From Calliopum simillimum (taxonomy: Eukaryota > Arthropoda > Insecta > Diptera > Lauxaniidae), in assembly GCA_951812925.1 (NCBI GenBank), contig OX638369.1, positions 49,905,061 to 49,969,060 on the forward strand: a stretch of DNA of 64,000 nucleotides, in the 5' to 3' direction. How positions within the stretch are numbered: the first letter of the stretch is position 1; each line of letters opens with the position of its first letter. This document shows positions 22,673-34,929 of the stretch, piece by piece. Under the pieces are notes generated by a model. It did no database searches. It saw only the letters and a list, made by a program, of their open reading frames with translations, and was not told the DNA's origin. The position numbers and the translations under genes are program-made.

Positions 22673-23145
22673 TTACCTGAAGTTGGGGAAAACGCAGTTT
22701 TTAAGCTTGTGGCATAGCTACATTTTCTTTTGAATGGCGTCAAAATCAACCTTTGGAATTTTCCAATAAGACTCTTACTTTCCGAGTTATGATCCTTTGA
22801 AGAGAAGGTTTGCCAGCCCCCATACAAAGGACGAAATTGTATTAGTATCGAGAAACCGACTTATGGCCAAAAAACCCTCAAAATGAGTTGAAATCTGTTG
22901 CAGGGTATGCAGTGTGTTAGTGTCAATAAGGGGAATGCCCTAAAATAAAAAAGATGGGTATGCCACACACCCGAAATATTTCGACATGGGGGCTGAAATA
23001 TCTTATCTTCATAGGATCATAACTCGGAAAGTAAGAGTCCTATTGGAAAAGAATATTTTGATAAGGAAGAGTGTTGCTATTTTACATTTTCTTGAAGCTA
23101 CGCTGTAAGACTGAACACAGCGTTTTCTTCAACTTCAATCAATGG
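22673..23145. repeat. foldback element (CATAACTCGGAAAGTAAGAG family)
   Basis: Left arm 22673-22835 (TGAAGTTGGGGAAAACGC ... GAGTTATGATCCTTTGAAG) and right arm about 22960-23145 (AGGATCATAACTCGGAAAGT ... CGTTTTCTTCAACTTC) are reverse complements. A further diverged copy lies at about 29970-30250 in the opposite orientation. Confidence 0.75.
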
Positions 23146-23800
23146 GCGTGGCAATTATTGAGCAACACTTACACATACCAAATTTCATCAAAATATATTT
23201 TACCATTTGCGAGAAATAACAGTTAATGTGTTTTACTTGTATAGGAGGCTCCAAGCGCACCGTCGATATTTTACCCACTTGCAATTAGACTCCCTAAAGT
23301 TAAATTCAGAAAGATTGCTTTAGTAGTTCTCTTTTTATAGCGCATTTTATTTTTATGGGCGGTGCTACGCCCACAGATATTGATCCTTGTCTTTAGGGGT
23401 AGCATCTCCTAAACTTCCATGCTAATATCTATCACTTTCTCAAATTTCATTAAAACCGTGTGGTTACTTGAACCACCCCATGGAGATACTTGAACAACTG
23501 TCCTAGACAGTATAAAAGATTGTACGAATGCATGCATTCACCAAAATATGATTACTTATTTCTTTGTGCAAGCTTTTTCTTGTAAAACAATACATAACAT
23601 TTATGAAGCATGAAATCTAACATGACGAATCTCTTATTTATTCGAAGTTTTCGGTTGTTTTCTTTCTTTTCTGGGAGTTTTTGACAAGTTTTTCTTAGCG
23701 GTTCATTTATCCCCATAAGCCACCCACTCTCTCCTACATAAGTACATACAATTTTAGCTCGTGTAAGAACCCAATGGGAATGGAGCGCATCAATAGCGCT
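23146..23800. other. dispersed repeat DNA (GGGCGGTGCTACGCCC type)
   Basis: Blocks such as TTATGGGCGGTGCTACGCCC and ATTTCATCAAAATA recur at 43960-44760. No gene supported; the 114-codon minus frame at 23552-23896 has no recognizable domain. Confidence 0.45.
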
Positions 23801-24440
23801 TCTGAAGCGCTCTAAGGCAGCAGTGAAGCGCATCTCTCTCGTATCCAAAAGCGCTGAAATTAAGTAACATTGGCATGTCATTGGAAGGAAGCGCATCGCT
23901 CTCGCATCCAGAAATTCTGTTTGGATGTGTATCGCTCTCGCATTCAGAAATGCTCTTTGGATGCTTTTTGGGTGACAATAAAAATGTTTAAAAAATTAAT
24001 TTTAATTGAAATTTTTCGTCTTTCGCAACAAAAACTCACCAGACTATTATTTTTGATGTACGTGTAATTATAATAATTTTTATTTTACTAAATTAATTAT
24101 AATTGAAAAATTACAAGTTGAAAAACTTTTGTGTTTGGTCTGGGCCGGAGTTGAACCGAGGAATCTCACGGTTGTTACAACTCTCAATCGCAGTGCCAGT
24201 CGCTAGACCACTGCTCCATCCTTGCGCTCTTACGAAGCTGACTTATTGACTTATTTTGTTTTTGTGCGTAAATACGTGATCGAAAGCGCTTCGTTCTCGC
24301 TACCAGAAATGCTCTTTGGATGCGCATCAACATCAGCTCTTCAGATGCAAAAAGGAAGCGCTGCCTATCGCAGAAAATATGCGCATACAAATCAGCTCTT
24401 TAGATGAGAGAAGGACGCACATCGCGATTGCATCTTGGGA
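23801..24440. repeat. degenerate CGCTCTCGCATCCAGAAATG repeats around a tRNA-like segment
   Basis: The theme GCGCATCGCTCTCGCATCCA-GAAATGCTCTTTGGATG recurs at about 23810-23960 and 24285-24420. Between them lies the tRNA-like sequence described separately. This gives the block a SINE-like or composite-repeat look. Confidence 0.6.
24125..24225 (-). repeat. tRNA-derived (SINE-like) sequence
   Basis: On the minus strand, TCTAGCGACTGGC resembles a polymerase III A box and CGGTTCAACTCC a B box, with about 45 bases between them. The segment before the B box ends GAGATTCCT. A matching 5' acceptor strand for GGCCCAGACC is not visible, so it is a tRNA-derived repeat or pseudo-tRNA rather than a working tRNA gene. 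Confidence 0.55.
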
Positions 24441-25768
24441 AGATATACGTTCGTATGCAAAATGTGCAGAGTGGGGAGTTTCTTTTTTACTGCAAAAAAA
24501 AGCACAGGTTGTTATTGAATACGTTTTATTTCCATAATTCGAGAAAATGGAGCTCCAACAACAGACCAACACAATTCTTCCTTTTGAAATTTTATAAAAG
24601 GAACTTCATTCCTATTTAGTTTTCCAATTATCTTTAGATATGCCAGGGTTCAATGTTGGTAACAGCTTTCGAATTTAGCAAATTTTTTATTTTATTTAAT
24701 TTTATGAATACTAAGATACATAAAGGACTTCATGAAAACAGTTGATTTTAAACTAAAGTCCTTTTTTCGAAATTTAAAAAAAGCATTAACTTGAGACAAT
24801 TTATTCAATGCAAAAAAAGAAAAGAAATGAGCCTTTTTAAATATAGTTTTAAAAAACTAACACCTTTTTTGTTTAAATATGAAAATATGTATTACATTTA
24901 ACCCTGGAAAAACCAAAAACATTTACATAGATTTTTCCAATTCCAAATTAAATACGAGTATATTCATAATATTTTGGTTTATCTACCGTACCAAAGAGAT
25001 ATCTTTTAATGATCCATAAATATAAAAGAAAACATTTTAAACCACCAATTATAAGGAAATCAAATCAAATTAATAAAAAAATCACACATTTCGTTTCATT
25101 AATAAATTTACCTGCTTAACATAAAACATAATACTGAAGGCTAAAACATCATAAATCTGTAGACATCAATTTGGCAATGATTTTATTGTTTTTTTTTATT
25201 TTTTTTTTTCAAAATAGATACTACTAATCATTAGCGCTAAAGTGAAAAATTTAATTTTGTTAAAACCGCACCTTTTTTTCAACTTTAAATTAATATTAAT
25301 AATATAGCATGTCAATTTGGCTACCAAAAATACGAAAGATTTAAGCAACGAACTTGCTGCCGATTTTAATTTACATAAATTTTGAACTCAAGTTTTTATA
25401 TCTCAATTTAACAAGAATAAAAAAAAAAAAAAACTTAAATTTATTTGCTATTTTCTGCTTTCTCCATTCAATCAAACGCACATTTCACTTTTGCTAATTT
25501 TTATAATTTACCCTCACTACGATACGCCTCCGAACTACACATCTATCAAATGCAGCGGGATATTAAAATGGAAATCATTTAGAGTATTGGTTTGCTGCAG
25601 GGCGATTTCGATTAACCCTTTAGGATAAGCGTTCAACGAAGAGTTGGAAGAATTTACAGTCACGAAGATCGCATTTTTAGAAAAAAAATTTACGTAAGTT
25701 GCTATGTATGTATATATATTTTAGGGTAATTTTAAAACTGTAATTTATAAAAATTTAATTTATTTTAA
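24441..25768. other. AT-rich non-coding DNA
   Basis: No coding signal. Contains one minus-strand copy of the CTTAAGTC-type motif (25331-25360) and several A/T homopolymers. Confidence 0.45.
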
Positions 25769-26466
25769 GTCTGTCAAACTAATAGTCCATGAGCTCGCGT
25801 ACAAAAAAAAAAATATTCATAAACACACTGCTGAAACTTCGTGTATTTAATGTTCAGGTCGAGTCGGACAAAATTTTGAGAGTGGGAAAGTATGGTGGTG
25901 GGGCGTTTACCGTTCCAGCTATCACAAAGTCATGGATTTCAGGTTAAAAAAAATTTACGAACACAACCTTGGGTTTCATCCGAATCAAAATCTTTTAATA
26001 TGTTAAAAGTATAAAAAATGCTGTCGGACAAATATTTTGAGGCGTTTGCGGAGTCGGACACACCGAATATGCCAAAGTTACGAAATAAAAAAATGTATTA
26101 CCACAAAGCCAATTTTTGCAGAATTGATCAATAAAAATATTCAAAATCAAGTGGTAACATTGTCGGACAAAAATATTGGGGCATAACAATAGTCGGACAA
26201 AAAATGTCATTTTAACTAACAAAAAAGTGAGCGAACGAGCACTAAAATATTCTTCGTTGCCGAGAGAGGAAAAAAGTGTTCACCGACCCCCACTAAGTTT
26301 ACCTTTCCAATATTTCTCTCAAACATACTACCCGCTTTTTTCCACACCTTTAGGGAGCACTCTCAAAATTTTGTCCGACTCGACCTGAACATTATATACA
26401 CGAAGTCTCAGCAGTGTGTTTATGAATCTTTTTTTGTACGCGGTCGCACGGACTAAAAGTCGGACA
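25769..26466. mobile_element. DNA element with about 110-bp inverted repeats and iterated GTCGGACAAA motifs
   Basis: The left arm about 25769-25882 and right arm about 26357-26466 are reverse complements (AGTCC-GAGCTCGCGTAC, AAACACACTGCTGA, GGTCGAGTCGGACAAAATTT). The motif GTCGGACA recurs inside at about 25865, 26025, 26051, 26162 and 26191, and at the right arm in complement. No transposase is recognized. Superfamily unknown. Confidence 0.75.
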
Positions 26467-26579
26467 TGGCATTGTCATGACTCTGCAACATTAGGTTAGA
26501 TTAGCGCGGGAGATTGCAGCTGCAGTCATATCTTAGGCCACAGTTGGGGCCATTGTGTACCTGGGTTATAACTTCTTTG

Positions 26580-26903
26580 TCAACCTATATGAAACCATTT
26601 TAATATTTTTATAAACTCTAAAATGGACTCCGAACTCTTTTGAGTGATATCTACAAGGGAGTCGAAAAAATTACTTCCGAATACTTTATAGCGCCGTTTT
26701 GCCAGCACAAGACACATACAAATAAAATTAAAAGTGAGCTCTTTCATGTCAGGACCTTTACAGCTTCTACAAAGATTTCCTACGTCGGTAAGCCCTAGCC
26801 TTGAAGCATGTCTATCTATAAAATAGTGCTCTAGTGATACTAGCTCAAATTCTGAAGACTTGTCTGTCTCATGAGATAATTTTTCATGTTCCACTAGATG
26901 CAA
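26580..26903 (-). pseudogene. LINE ORF2 C-terminus (after RNase H), fragment
   Basis: The minus-strand frame reads RHASRLGLTDVGNLCRSCKG, then FNFICMCLVLAKRRYKVFG, FFDSLVDITQKSSESILEFI and KILKWFHIG. The ordered CxxC, C-x-C, LAKRR, G--FF---L and ILEFI--KWF pattern is the zinc-knuckle-like C-terminal end of I/R1/LOA-group LINEs. The conserved His of the knuckle is not visible in this copy. It is a 5'-truncated fragment about 107 codons long, not a host gene. Confidence 0.75.
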
Positions 26904-28000
26904 AAATTGGCCATATTGCCCTAGATGTAGAATATGTTGTTAAGTTCGACCATCTGAAATCAGCCTAAAAAATACACTTTCAAATACTTTCAATGGTAGA
27001 GAAACATATTCTGAATCGATGTGGATGCAAAAGATCAAAGGGACATTACTAAAAGCACTTTTAATTAGAACTGGGTGAGATCTATAGGTGAACAGCATAT
27101 TTGTCCATCAGAAGCGTGGCACCTCCCACAAAAAAATAAAATATTTTGAATATCCTTACATAGGGATCAGTCTATCTCCATAACGAATTTCTTAAAAATC
27201 GATGCAGCCGTGCCGCGTATTCCTTCGCTAGAGGTGTGGTACCTTCAAATATAAAACAAAAAATTTTAAATATCGTTCCTAAAGTTTCAGTCTATCTCAA
27301 TACCAATTTTCGAAAAATCGATGCGACGAATTAGCAGTGACAGCGTTTTCTTCTTTAAATAAAAATCGAAGCAGTGGGATAACCTTGATTGCGTATTTTT
27401 TAGTTAGAGCCGATGCTACGACCACTTTTGTAAAAATCTATTTTGTTCACTATCTCTCTTCACAACTAATCGAACAAAAAAACAAATATGTTCTATTTAA
27501 GGCAATCAAAAAAGGTCTGCACTATTTTCCTTAGGTGAAAAGTCATAATGTGAGTTGGCTGCCATTTTCTTAGAAATAAAAAAATAATTGGTTCTGTTTT
27601 CACAAAAAGTTCTTTTAAAAATCTATAATGACGTTAAGTTGAAAAACATATACTGTCCAAATGACCACCAGCTCGTTTTGAATAGTTGCATCACAAAACA
27701 CCTGTCTCCAAATTAGTTGGCGCATCTGCAACTGGTTCTCTATCTGTCTGTTATATAAGTATCAGAACTTAATAACATTTGAAGCCATTTGCAGAAACTA
27801 TGGCACTCCTTCCGAGTTGATGCTCAAAGTTCAGCGGTCTCACATCATCTCAAACGACGCGTGGACTTACACCTAAAATATATCCCTATAAAATTAGCAC
27901 TTTAATTACAATCTACCAGATAGAAGAGGACTTGGTGAACAAAATTCAAACTAGAAATAATTGTTGAAGTAAGAAATCCAAGTTTCGAAAAGTCTTACCG
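26904..28000. other. dispersed repeat DNA
   Basis: Blocks such as GCGTGGCACCTCCCAC (27114) and a MITE-like copy at 27540-27690 (GTCATAATGTGAGTTGGCTG). No gene. Confidence 0.45.
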
Positions 28001-28850
28001 ATAGGCGATTTACTTAGGTCCTATGCTCCCTCTACCTCTAAAAATCACAGAAGAATACATGCGCCACTGTATCAACTTAGTAGCGCACAAAAAATATTGC
28101 CTGATTTCATATTTTATATGGCTATATGGCGTGGACTCCACGCTTCTTGTGCTACACATTGATGATGGGTGCATGCGAAATGCGCATGCGTGTAGCCCAA
28201 ACCAAATGCTAAAAAAATAACGATGATGCTCACAGTATTAACATAGTGGCTAATGTTGTTGCTCATCATCAACACACTGATGATGATAATGATGATGGTT
28301 GATTACGCGATATCACAGCTCCACCCTACCGCTATGGTAACATTGGGAAAAAAAAAAATTTTGTTGCTGCCGCCTATCAATGTTGCAGCAAGCAAGCCAG
28401 CCAGCCAACGCTACCACCATTGTTGCTACAGGGCAAATAGCGCGTAATTTTGAATTTTAACCACGAAAACGAACGCGCATGCGCAGCGAGTGATCAGCAT
28501 ATGAGCATATGCTCAAGTTAAATGAATGAATGGTTGAATGAATGTATGTACAAAGGAATGAATGAATATATTTAGTTTGAGGCGCATGATCTTGCGGCTG
28601 CTGGCTGGTGATGTTGTTGCTTTGTTGCTGATCGGTTGATCGGCGAGTTGATGAGTATCGTTTAACTAATTCATAAAATGTAATTCGCGCTTGCGCGGTG
28701 GTCAAATTGTTGACTTGCTGAGTGAGTTTGTTAATGAAAATTGTACGTTAAGGCCAATATTGTGGTCTCATGCTTACAGCAGTCAGCGAGCAGCACATCA
28801 ACAGCAGCAGCAGCAGACAGCAGTAGAATGCTTGTAAGTAATTTTTAATT
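28001..28850. other. less AT-rich, apparently unique segment; candidate regulatory DNA
   Basis: Contains CGCATGCG-type words, a GATGAT run (28270-28300), and an AGC-rich stretch ending GTAAGT at 28831-28836 that resembles a splice donor. Three 60-80 codon frames exist but none has a recognizable domain or supporting splice acceptor. A small untranslated exon of another transcript is possible; I do not call it. Confidence 0.35.
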
Positions 28851-29969
28851 TGAAACCTTCTGACAGCTGGCTGTCATATAAATTTAATTGAATATACATT
28901 TTTATTAATTACTTTTTGTCAGTTCATCTTGAGGTGTGTTTTTATTGGGACTTATTATGATTAAATTTTCTTTTTAGTTGCTATTAAAGTAACTTCCTAC
29001 TTTTTCCCATTTACATGATTAAGGACATAAAGTTATATAGATAATTTTAAATTTTCTTATCAAAATCATCTCTGAAATCGATTTGACATACAAAAGCTGT
29101 TTAAAGTTGCCTACTATTTTGAAAGAAAATCAGAAGATTTCCGATGTTGTTTAAGATCAACGTCATCCATTATGATATTGTTATCGATGGATCATCATGA
29201 TAATCACAAGAATACAGCTCCTTCCACATGAAATTTTTCTTAATGATTTTTCATCGATGAATCATAGTGAGAATTTCATTTGTTTGCATACTTTTTGAAA
29301 TGTCAAATGTTAAAAAAAAAATATTGCATAGTTTTAGGGGGCGATTTTCGTTTTTGAAACATCCTGTTTTTCATATTTTTTACTGAGGTTTTAGATTCGC
29401 TATAACTTCTTCGATTTCAACAATTTGAGAAAACTTTGCAGAGATAAATTTTATGATTTTTTATGGACTTCAATTTTATGAAGTGCCCTTGGCACCTTAG
29501 GGTGGTAGAAACTGAGATAATGAGTACAACTAGTCGAAAGAAACATTTTATATAAATTACTTCTGTGCATGATATATAGCTCACATTAAGGCATTTACAA
29601 CGATATATCATTCTTGATGGCCGGTCGTCAAATGGCGGAGCAATAGAAAAAAAATCAAATAGCGCATTATTTAGAGGTCGAAATTTTTTTTCCTTAAAAA
29701 TCAAAATCAATAAGCTTTCAAAATGGGGGCTTACAGCGAACTTTTTTTTGTGATCCCATCTACTGTACACGATACTTTTATATGCAGACTTATTTACTTT
29801 TTAACAGGATTTTGAGATATCCTGGACAATATTTTTGCAGCCTGTTCTAAATTTCATTTATCTGCTCAAATATTTTCGCAACGAAAATAATGAATTATGT
29901 AATATTTGGAAGGTTTGGCATCGCCCGTTTTTATTTCGAGAGCCTATTCCTTTTTGCTTCAATTACTTT
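28851..29969. other. AT-rich non-coding DNA
   Basis: Several ATCGATG-type words (29184-29266). No coding evidence; the 117-codon minus frame at 29417-29770 shows no domain I recognize. Confidence 0.35.
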
Positions 29970-30250
29970 TCATACCCTGCGGTAGATTTTAACTAATTTT
30001 AAGTGTTTTTTGGCCATAAATCGGTTTTTCAATACTAATATTATTTTATCCTTTGTATGGCGGCTTAAATACATTTTCTTCAAAGGATCATAACTCGGTA
30101 AGTAAGAGTCTTATTGGAAAAATTCGAAAGTATGTATATTTGATAAGTAAGAGTGTATCATAGTTATTCGATGAAATAAAAAAAAAGAGATATAACTTTT
30201 CCTGTAGCTACGTTAAAGCATGAAAACACCATTTTCTCCAACTTCAAGCA
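29970..30250. repeat. dispersed repeat copy of the 22673-23145 foldback family (inverted)
   Basis: CATACCCTGCGGTAGATTTT through GGATCATAACTCGGTAAGTA to CCATTTTCTCCAACTTCAAG matches the complement of 22680-22915 with moderate divergence. Confidence 0.7.
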
Positions 30251-32135
30251 AAGATATCTCAAAATCCTGCAGGTATATTAACAATTCTGAGGATGGAGTT
30301 CAATTCAGCGTTACAAAGTAAATAAGAAAAGAAGACAGACAACTCTTTTTTTGAGCTCGTATGTAGTCGATTTTGTAAGTGCAGAGTCCGAACTACACTT
30401 ATCAAGCCAAATTTCTGTTTCAAAGGTGTATTTTTCCCATCAGAAAACAATGTTTTATCAACAAAGGAAATTGAAATTCTTTCAATGTTTTGAAATTAAT
30501 AAAATAGAGGTTTCACTGTAACTTTAGAAAAAAACGTCATCAAATTTTTACAGCTACCTTTCGAAAGTTAGTACTTACTAATCAAAATATAAACTCTGTT
30601 TTTGTGGCGCCATTAAGTTTTAATATTAAAATATTTAATTGATAAAAGAATTTGATTTTGTTTTAACAAAAACAGGTTTCTTGCTTAAGTCTTTTGTTTT
30701 TATTGCTAAGTATATTAAGTATTATTCAAATGAGACTAAATATAGAAAAATTAAATGTATGTGAGGTGATTCAATGAATTCTGAATGCCTCTATCACTAC
30801 ATATAAAATGAGGCAAATGTAATGTCATAATATGAATTCACTGCAATTAAAATAGAAAGAAAAAAAAACTGGCTCTGTTTTCACGAAAATCATCCAAAAG
30901 TATGAAATGGATGACATTAAGCTGAAATGAAAATGATATCGGTGAATTATGATATGATGCACGTTAGTGCTCATTAGTTAGTTTATTGTAACTAATCCTC
31001 TATCTGCTTACTACATAAATATATAACCACAATGACATTTGGAAGCATTTATAACAATAATGGTTCAATCACATCATGATCTTACTATTGCGACTACCTC
31101 CTTAGCTGATGCACACTTACGCAATTTTCAAAGCTAAATATCTCGTAAAGGAGATCAGCCTAGGATTTTTCAGTTTCCATTTTTTTAATCCAGAGAAAAA
31201 CAAAAAGCATTTGAAAACTGCTTGCATGCCCAGTTTTTTTTTTATAAAGTTTTTTCAGAAATGTTTTTAGTTATGGAACTGTGTGAGCAGCATTTTCATA
31301 AGTAGACAATGTTATGGTTCTATAAAAGGAAATTTTCATCAACTCTGGAGATGATAATTTGATATTATTTTCACGATTTAGTATTCTCAATTTCACATCT
31401 TCATAAAATCTTTTCGTGTAAGCAGAATCCTATTGTTTCATTTCAAACAAAATGGCAGCTAAACAGCTACGACATTAGTTTTGCTTCAGTTTGTACTAGA
31501 TGATGTTCAACTAAATAACAAAAAAACAATAAAAACAATTGTAAATGTCAATAGAAAATTTTAAACTCATTAATTGTGCAATACACAAATTTACATTTTT
31601 AAGATTCATTTATGTATACTAAAAGTTTTAATTAATAGTTTTACTCCACCTAGAAATTTTAATTATTCAGTGGATTATTCATAAAAGAACATAAAATGAA
31701 TGGCACACGCCCACTGTTAATAAACTAAGGTTTTTCTTAATGCAACAAAGTCAAAATGCAATTAAAATTATATTTTTACTGTGTTATTATTGTAATTATT
31801 GTCAAAAGTATATTACCACCCAAAGTGTCAAGTAAAATAGATGAATCTATGTAAATGCGGCTAACAGCGGCTTGAACGCTAATCGAACAACAGGAAATTA
31901 TCCGCACTACTAATATTTTATATGAAAATGAATGGCTCAAATGACATAAATGTTTCCAACAATATTTAAGTTCATTAAATATTTAAATGCACTGCAGTTA
32001 CAACGCCGCACTGTGCAGCAATTAACACTGCAGTACTCACGTATAGAATTATGAATCTAAAGTTAGATCAAATCGAGTTTGTTCGTTGAAGTCCCTTTCT
32101 CTTGTATTGAAATGTTGGAATCGCACCTGGTCTGG
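30251..32135. other. AT-rich DNA with a MITE-like copy at about 30810-30970
   Basis: Contains the CTTAAGTCTTTTGTTT motif (30673-30700) and the dispersed repeat GGCAAATGTAATGTCATAAT (30813). No gene. Confidence 0.45.
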
Positions 32136-34211
32136 TCAAATAAAATCAAATCAAATCAAATCAAATCAAATCAAATCAAATCAAATCAAATCAAATCAAA
32201 TCAAATCAAATCAAATCAAATCAAATCAAATCAAATCAAATCAAATCAAATCAAATCAAATCAAATCAAATCAAATCAAATCAAATCAAATCAAATCAAA
32301 TCAAATCAAATCAAATCAAATCAAATCAAATCAAATCAAATCAAATCAAATCAAATCAAATCAAATCAAATCAAATCAAATCAAATCAAATCAAATCAAA
32401 TCAAATCAAATCAAATCAAATCAAATCAAATCAAATCAAATCAAATCAAATCAAATCAAATCAAATCAAATCAAATCAAATCAAATCAAATCAACTCAAA
32501 TCAAATCAAATCAAATCAAATCAAATCAAATCAAATCAAATCAAATCAAATCAAATCAAATCAAATCAAATCAAATCAAATCAAATCAAATCAAATCAAA
32601 TCAAATCAAATCAAATCAAATCAAATCAAATCAAATCAAATCAAATCAAATCAAATCAAATCAAATCATCAAAACAAATCAAACAAATCAAATCAAATCA
32701 AATCAAATCAAATCAAATCAAATCAAATCAAATCAAATCAAATCAAATCAAATCAAATCAAATCAAATCAAATCAAATCAAATCAAATCAAATCAAATCA
32801 AATCAAATCAAATCAAATCAAATCAAATCAAATCAAATCAAATCAAATCAAATCAAATCAAATCAAATCAAATTAAATTAAATTAAATCAAATCAAATCA
32901 AATCAATCAAATCAAATCAAATCAAATCAAATCAAATCAAATCAAATCAAATCAAATCAAATCAAATCAAATCAAATCAAATCAAATCAAATCAAATCAA
33001 ATCAAATCAAATCCAATCAAATCAAATCAAATCAAATCAAATCAAATCAAATCAAATCAAATCAAATCAAATCAAATCAAATCAAATCAAATCAAATCAA
33101 ATCAAATCAAATCAAATCAAATCAAATCAAATCAAATCAAATCAAATCAAATCAAATCAAATCAAATCAAATCAAATCAAATCAAATCAAATCAAATCAA
33201 ATCAAATCAAATCAAATCAAATCAAATCAAATCAAATCAAATCAAATCAAATCAAATCAAATCAAATCAAATCAAATCAAATCAAATCAAATCAAATCAA
33301 ATCAAATCAAATCAAATCAAATCAAATCAAATCAAATCAAATCAAATCAAATCAAATCAAATCAAATCAAATCAAATCAAATCAAATCAAATCAAATCAA
33401 ATCAAATCAAATCAAATCAAATCAAATCAAATCAAATCAAATCAAATCAAATCAAATCAAATCAAATCAAATCAAATCAAATCAAATCAAATCAAATCAA
33501 ATCAAATCAAATCAAATCAAATCAAATCAAATCAAATCAAATCAAATCAAATCAAATCAAATCAAATCAAATCAAATCAAATCAAATCAAATCAAATCAA
33601 ATCAAATCAAATCAAATCAAATCAAATCAAATCAAATCAAATCAAATCAAATCAAATCAAATCAAATCAAATCAAATCAAATCAAATCAAATCAAATCAA
33701 ATCAAATCAAATCAAATCAAATCAAATCAAATCAAATCAAATCAAATCAAATCAAATCAAATCAAATCAAATCAAATCAAATCAAATCAAATCAAATCAA
33801 ATCAAATCAAATCAAATCAAATCAAATCAAATCAAATCAAATCAAATCAAATCAAATCAAATCAAATCAAATCAAATCAAATCAAATCAAATCAAATCAA
33901 ATCAAATCAAATCAAATCAAATCAAATCAAATCAAATCAAATCAAATCAAATCAAATCAAATCAAATCAAATCAAATCAAATCAAATCAAATCAAATCAA
34001 ATCAAATCAAATCAAATCAAATCAAATCAAATCAAATCAAATCAAATCAAATCAAATCAAATCAAATCAAATCAAATCAAATCAAATCAAATCAAATCAA
34101 ATCAAATCAAATCAAATCAAATCAAATCAAATCAAATCAAATCAAATCAAATCAAATCAAATCAAATCAAATCAAATCAAATCAAATCAAATCAAATCAA
34201 ATCAAATCAAA
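32136..34211. repeat. pentanucleotide satellite (AATCA)n, about 2.07 kb
   Basis: About 415 units. Interruptions are all in the first 880 bp: CAACTCAAA at about 32493, TCATCAAAACAAATCAAACA at about 32666, AAATTAAATT at about 32872, a 4-bp phase slip at about 32903 and ATCCAATC at about 33011. From about 33016 to 34210 the array is uninterrupted for nearly 1.2 kb. All three + frames are open through the array (KSNQI pentapeptide), which is a property of the unit and not a gene. Confidence 0.98.
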
Positions 34212-34929
34212 CCCATTTCAATTCAACCAAAAATCAAAGCTTTAAACAAATGTATCAACTGAGTGTCAACGTTCCTTATAGGGTTAAAGTCCATGAGACA
34301 ACACAAACACCACAGCTACATTAAACAAAGCTACAAATTAACAAAAATCTTTGGTGCAACAGTTTAAACAGCAATTCAGTCCATTTAGTCGGCCGCCGGC
34401 ATATGCTGGTGGTTATATGGTAAAGTGGAGAACAAGCTACAAGTGCCACTTGACGCCGCATGGTGTCTTTGTTAATTTAATACGCAGCAGGATGGCGCGT
34501 CCTTTTTCGTTTTACATTGCATCGGTGTTGCACTAAATTGAGGCATTGTAGTTTGTGTGCCGCATTGGGTAGTATTTACTGTGTGGTGGTTATGCTGCAT
34601 ACATTCTATACATAATTTTTTTTAAATTGACTTAAAATGCGTCTGACTACAATATTTTTTCAAACTCGCTATGGAGTTAAATTGCGTTTGCATTATTTTG
34701 CATTTTGATTAGTGTGGGAATTTGAAGCATGAACGCTTAAAAGCAACAAAGCCGAATTGTCTTTGCGACCATTTAAGTCTTTGTTTTGTGAAAACATGGC
34801 TTTGACAAAATAAACAACCAACGTTTGAGATTTAATTAACAGTTTTTATTTAGTTCATTATACTATATAGTATATCTTTTTCCCTTAACTGTAGCTAACC
34901 GAAATAGTTTTAATGCTGTACTTGTTGTA
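34212..34929. other. unique non-coding DNA between the satellite and the pogo-like element
   Basis: A 61-codon frame at 34351-34536 with no known domain is not annotated as a gene. Contains one CTTAAGTC-type motif variant at 34771-34788. Confidence 0.4.

Noticed and set aside
24125..24225. Functional tRNA gene
   Set aside because: A- and B-box-like words are present, but no matching acceptor stem; treated as tRNA-derived repeat.
26580..26903. Host gene with a Cys-rich domain
   Set aside because: The C-xx-C and ILEFI--KWF pattern is a LINE ORF2 C-terminus.
29417..29770. 117-codon minus frame
   Set aside because: No transposon or host motif recognized; AT-rich chance frame is more likely.
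31981..32040. CACTGTG word at about 32009-32016 as another Transib end
   Set aside because: No paired end, A-rich nonamer at the right distance or 5-bp duplication could be found.
32079..32886. Open frames of about 265 codons with repeated KSNQI
   Set aside because: Produced by the (AATCA)n satellite, in which all three + frames are open; no gene signals.
34351..34536. 61-codon frame MVQQFKQQFSPFSRPPAYAG...
   Set aside because: Short, no recognizable domain, no splice or start context; too weak to call.
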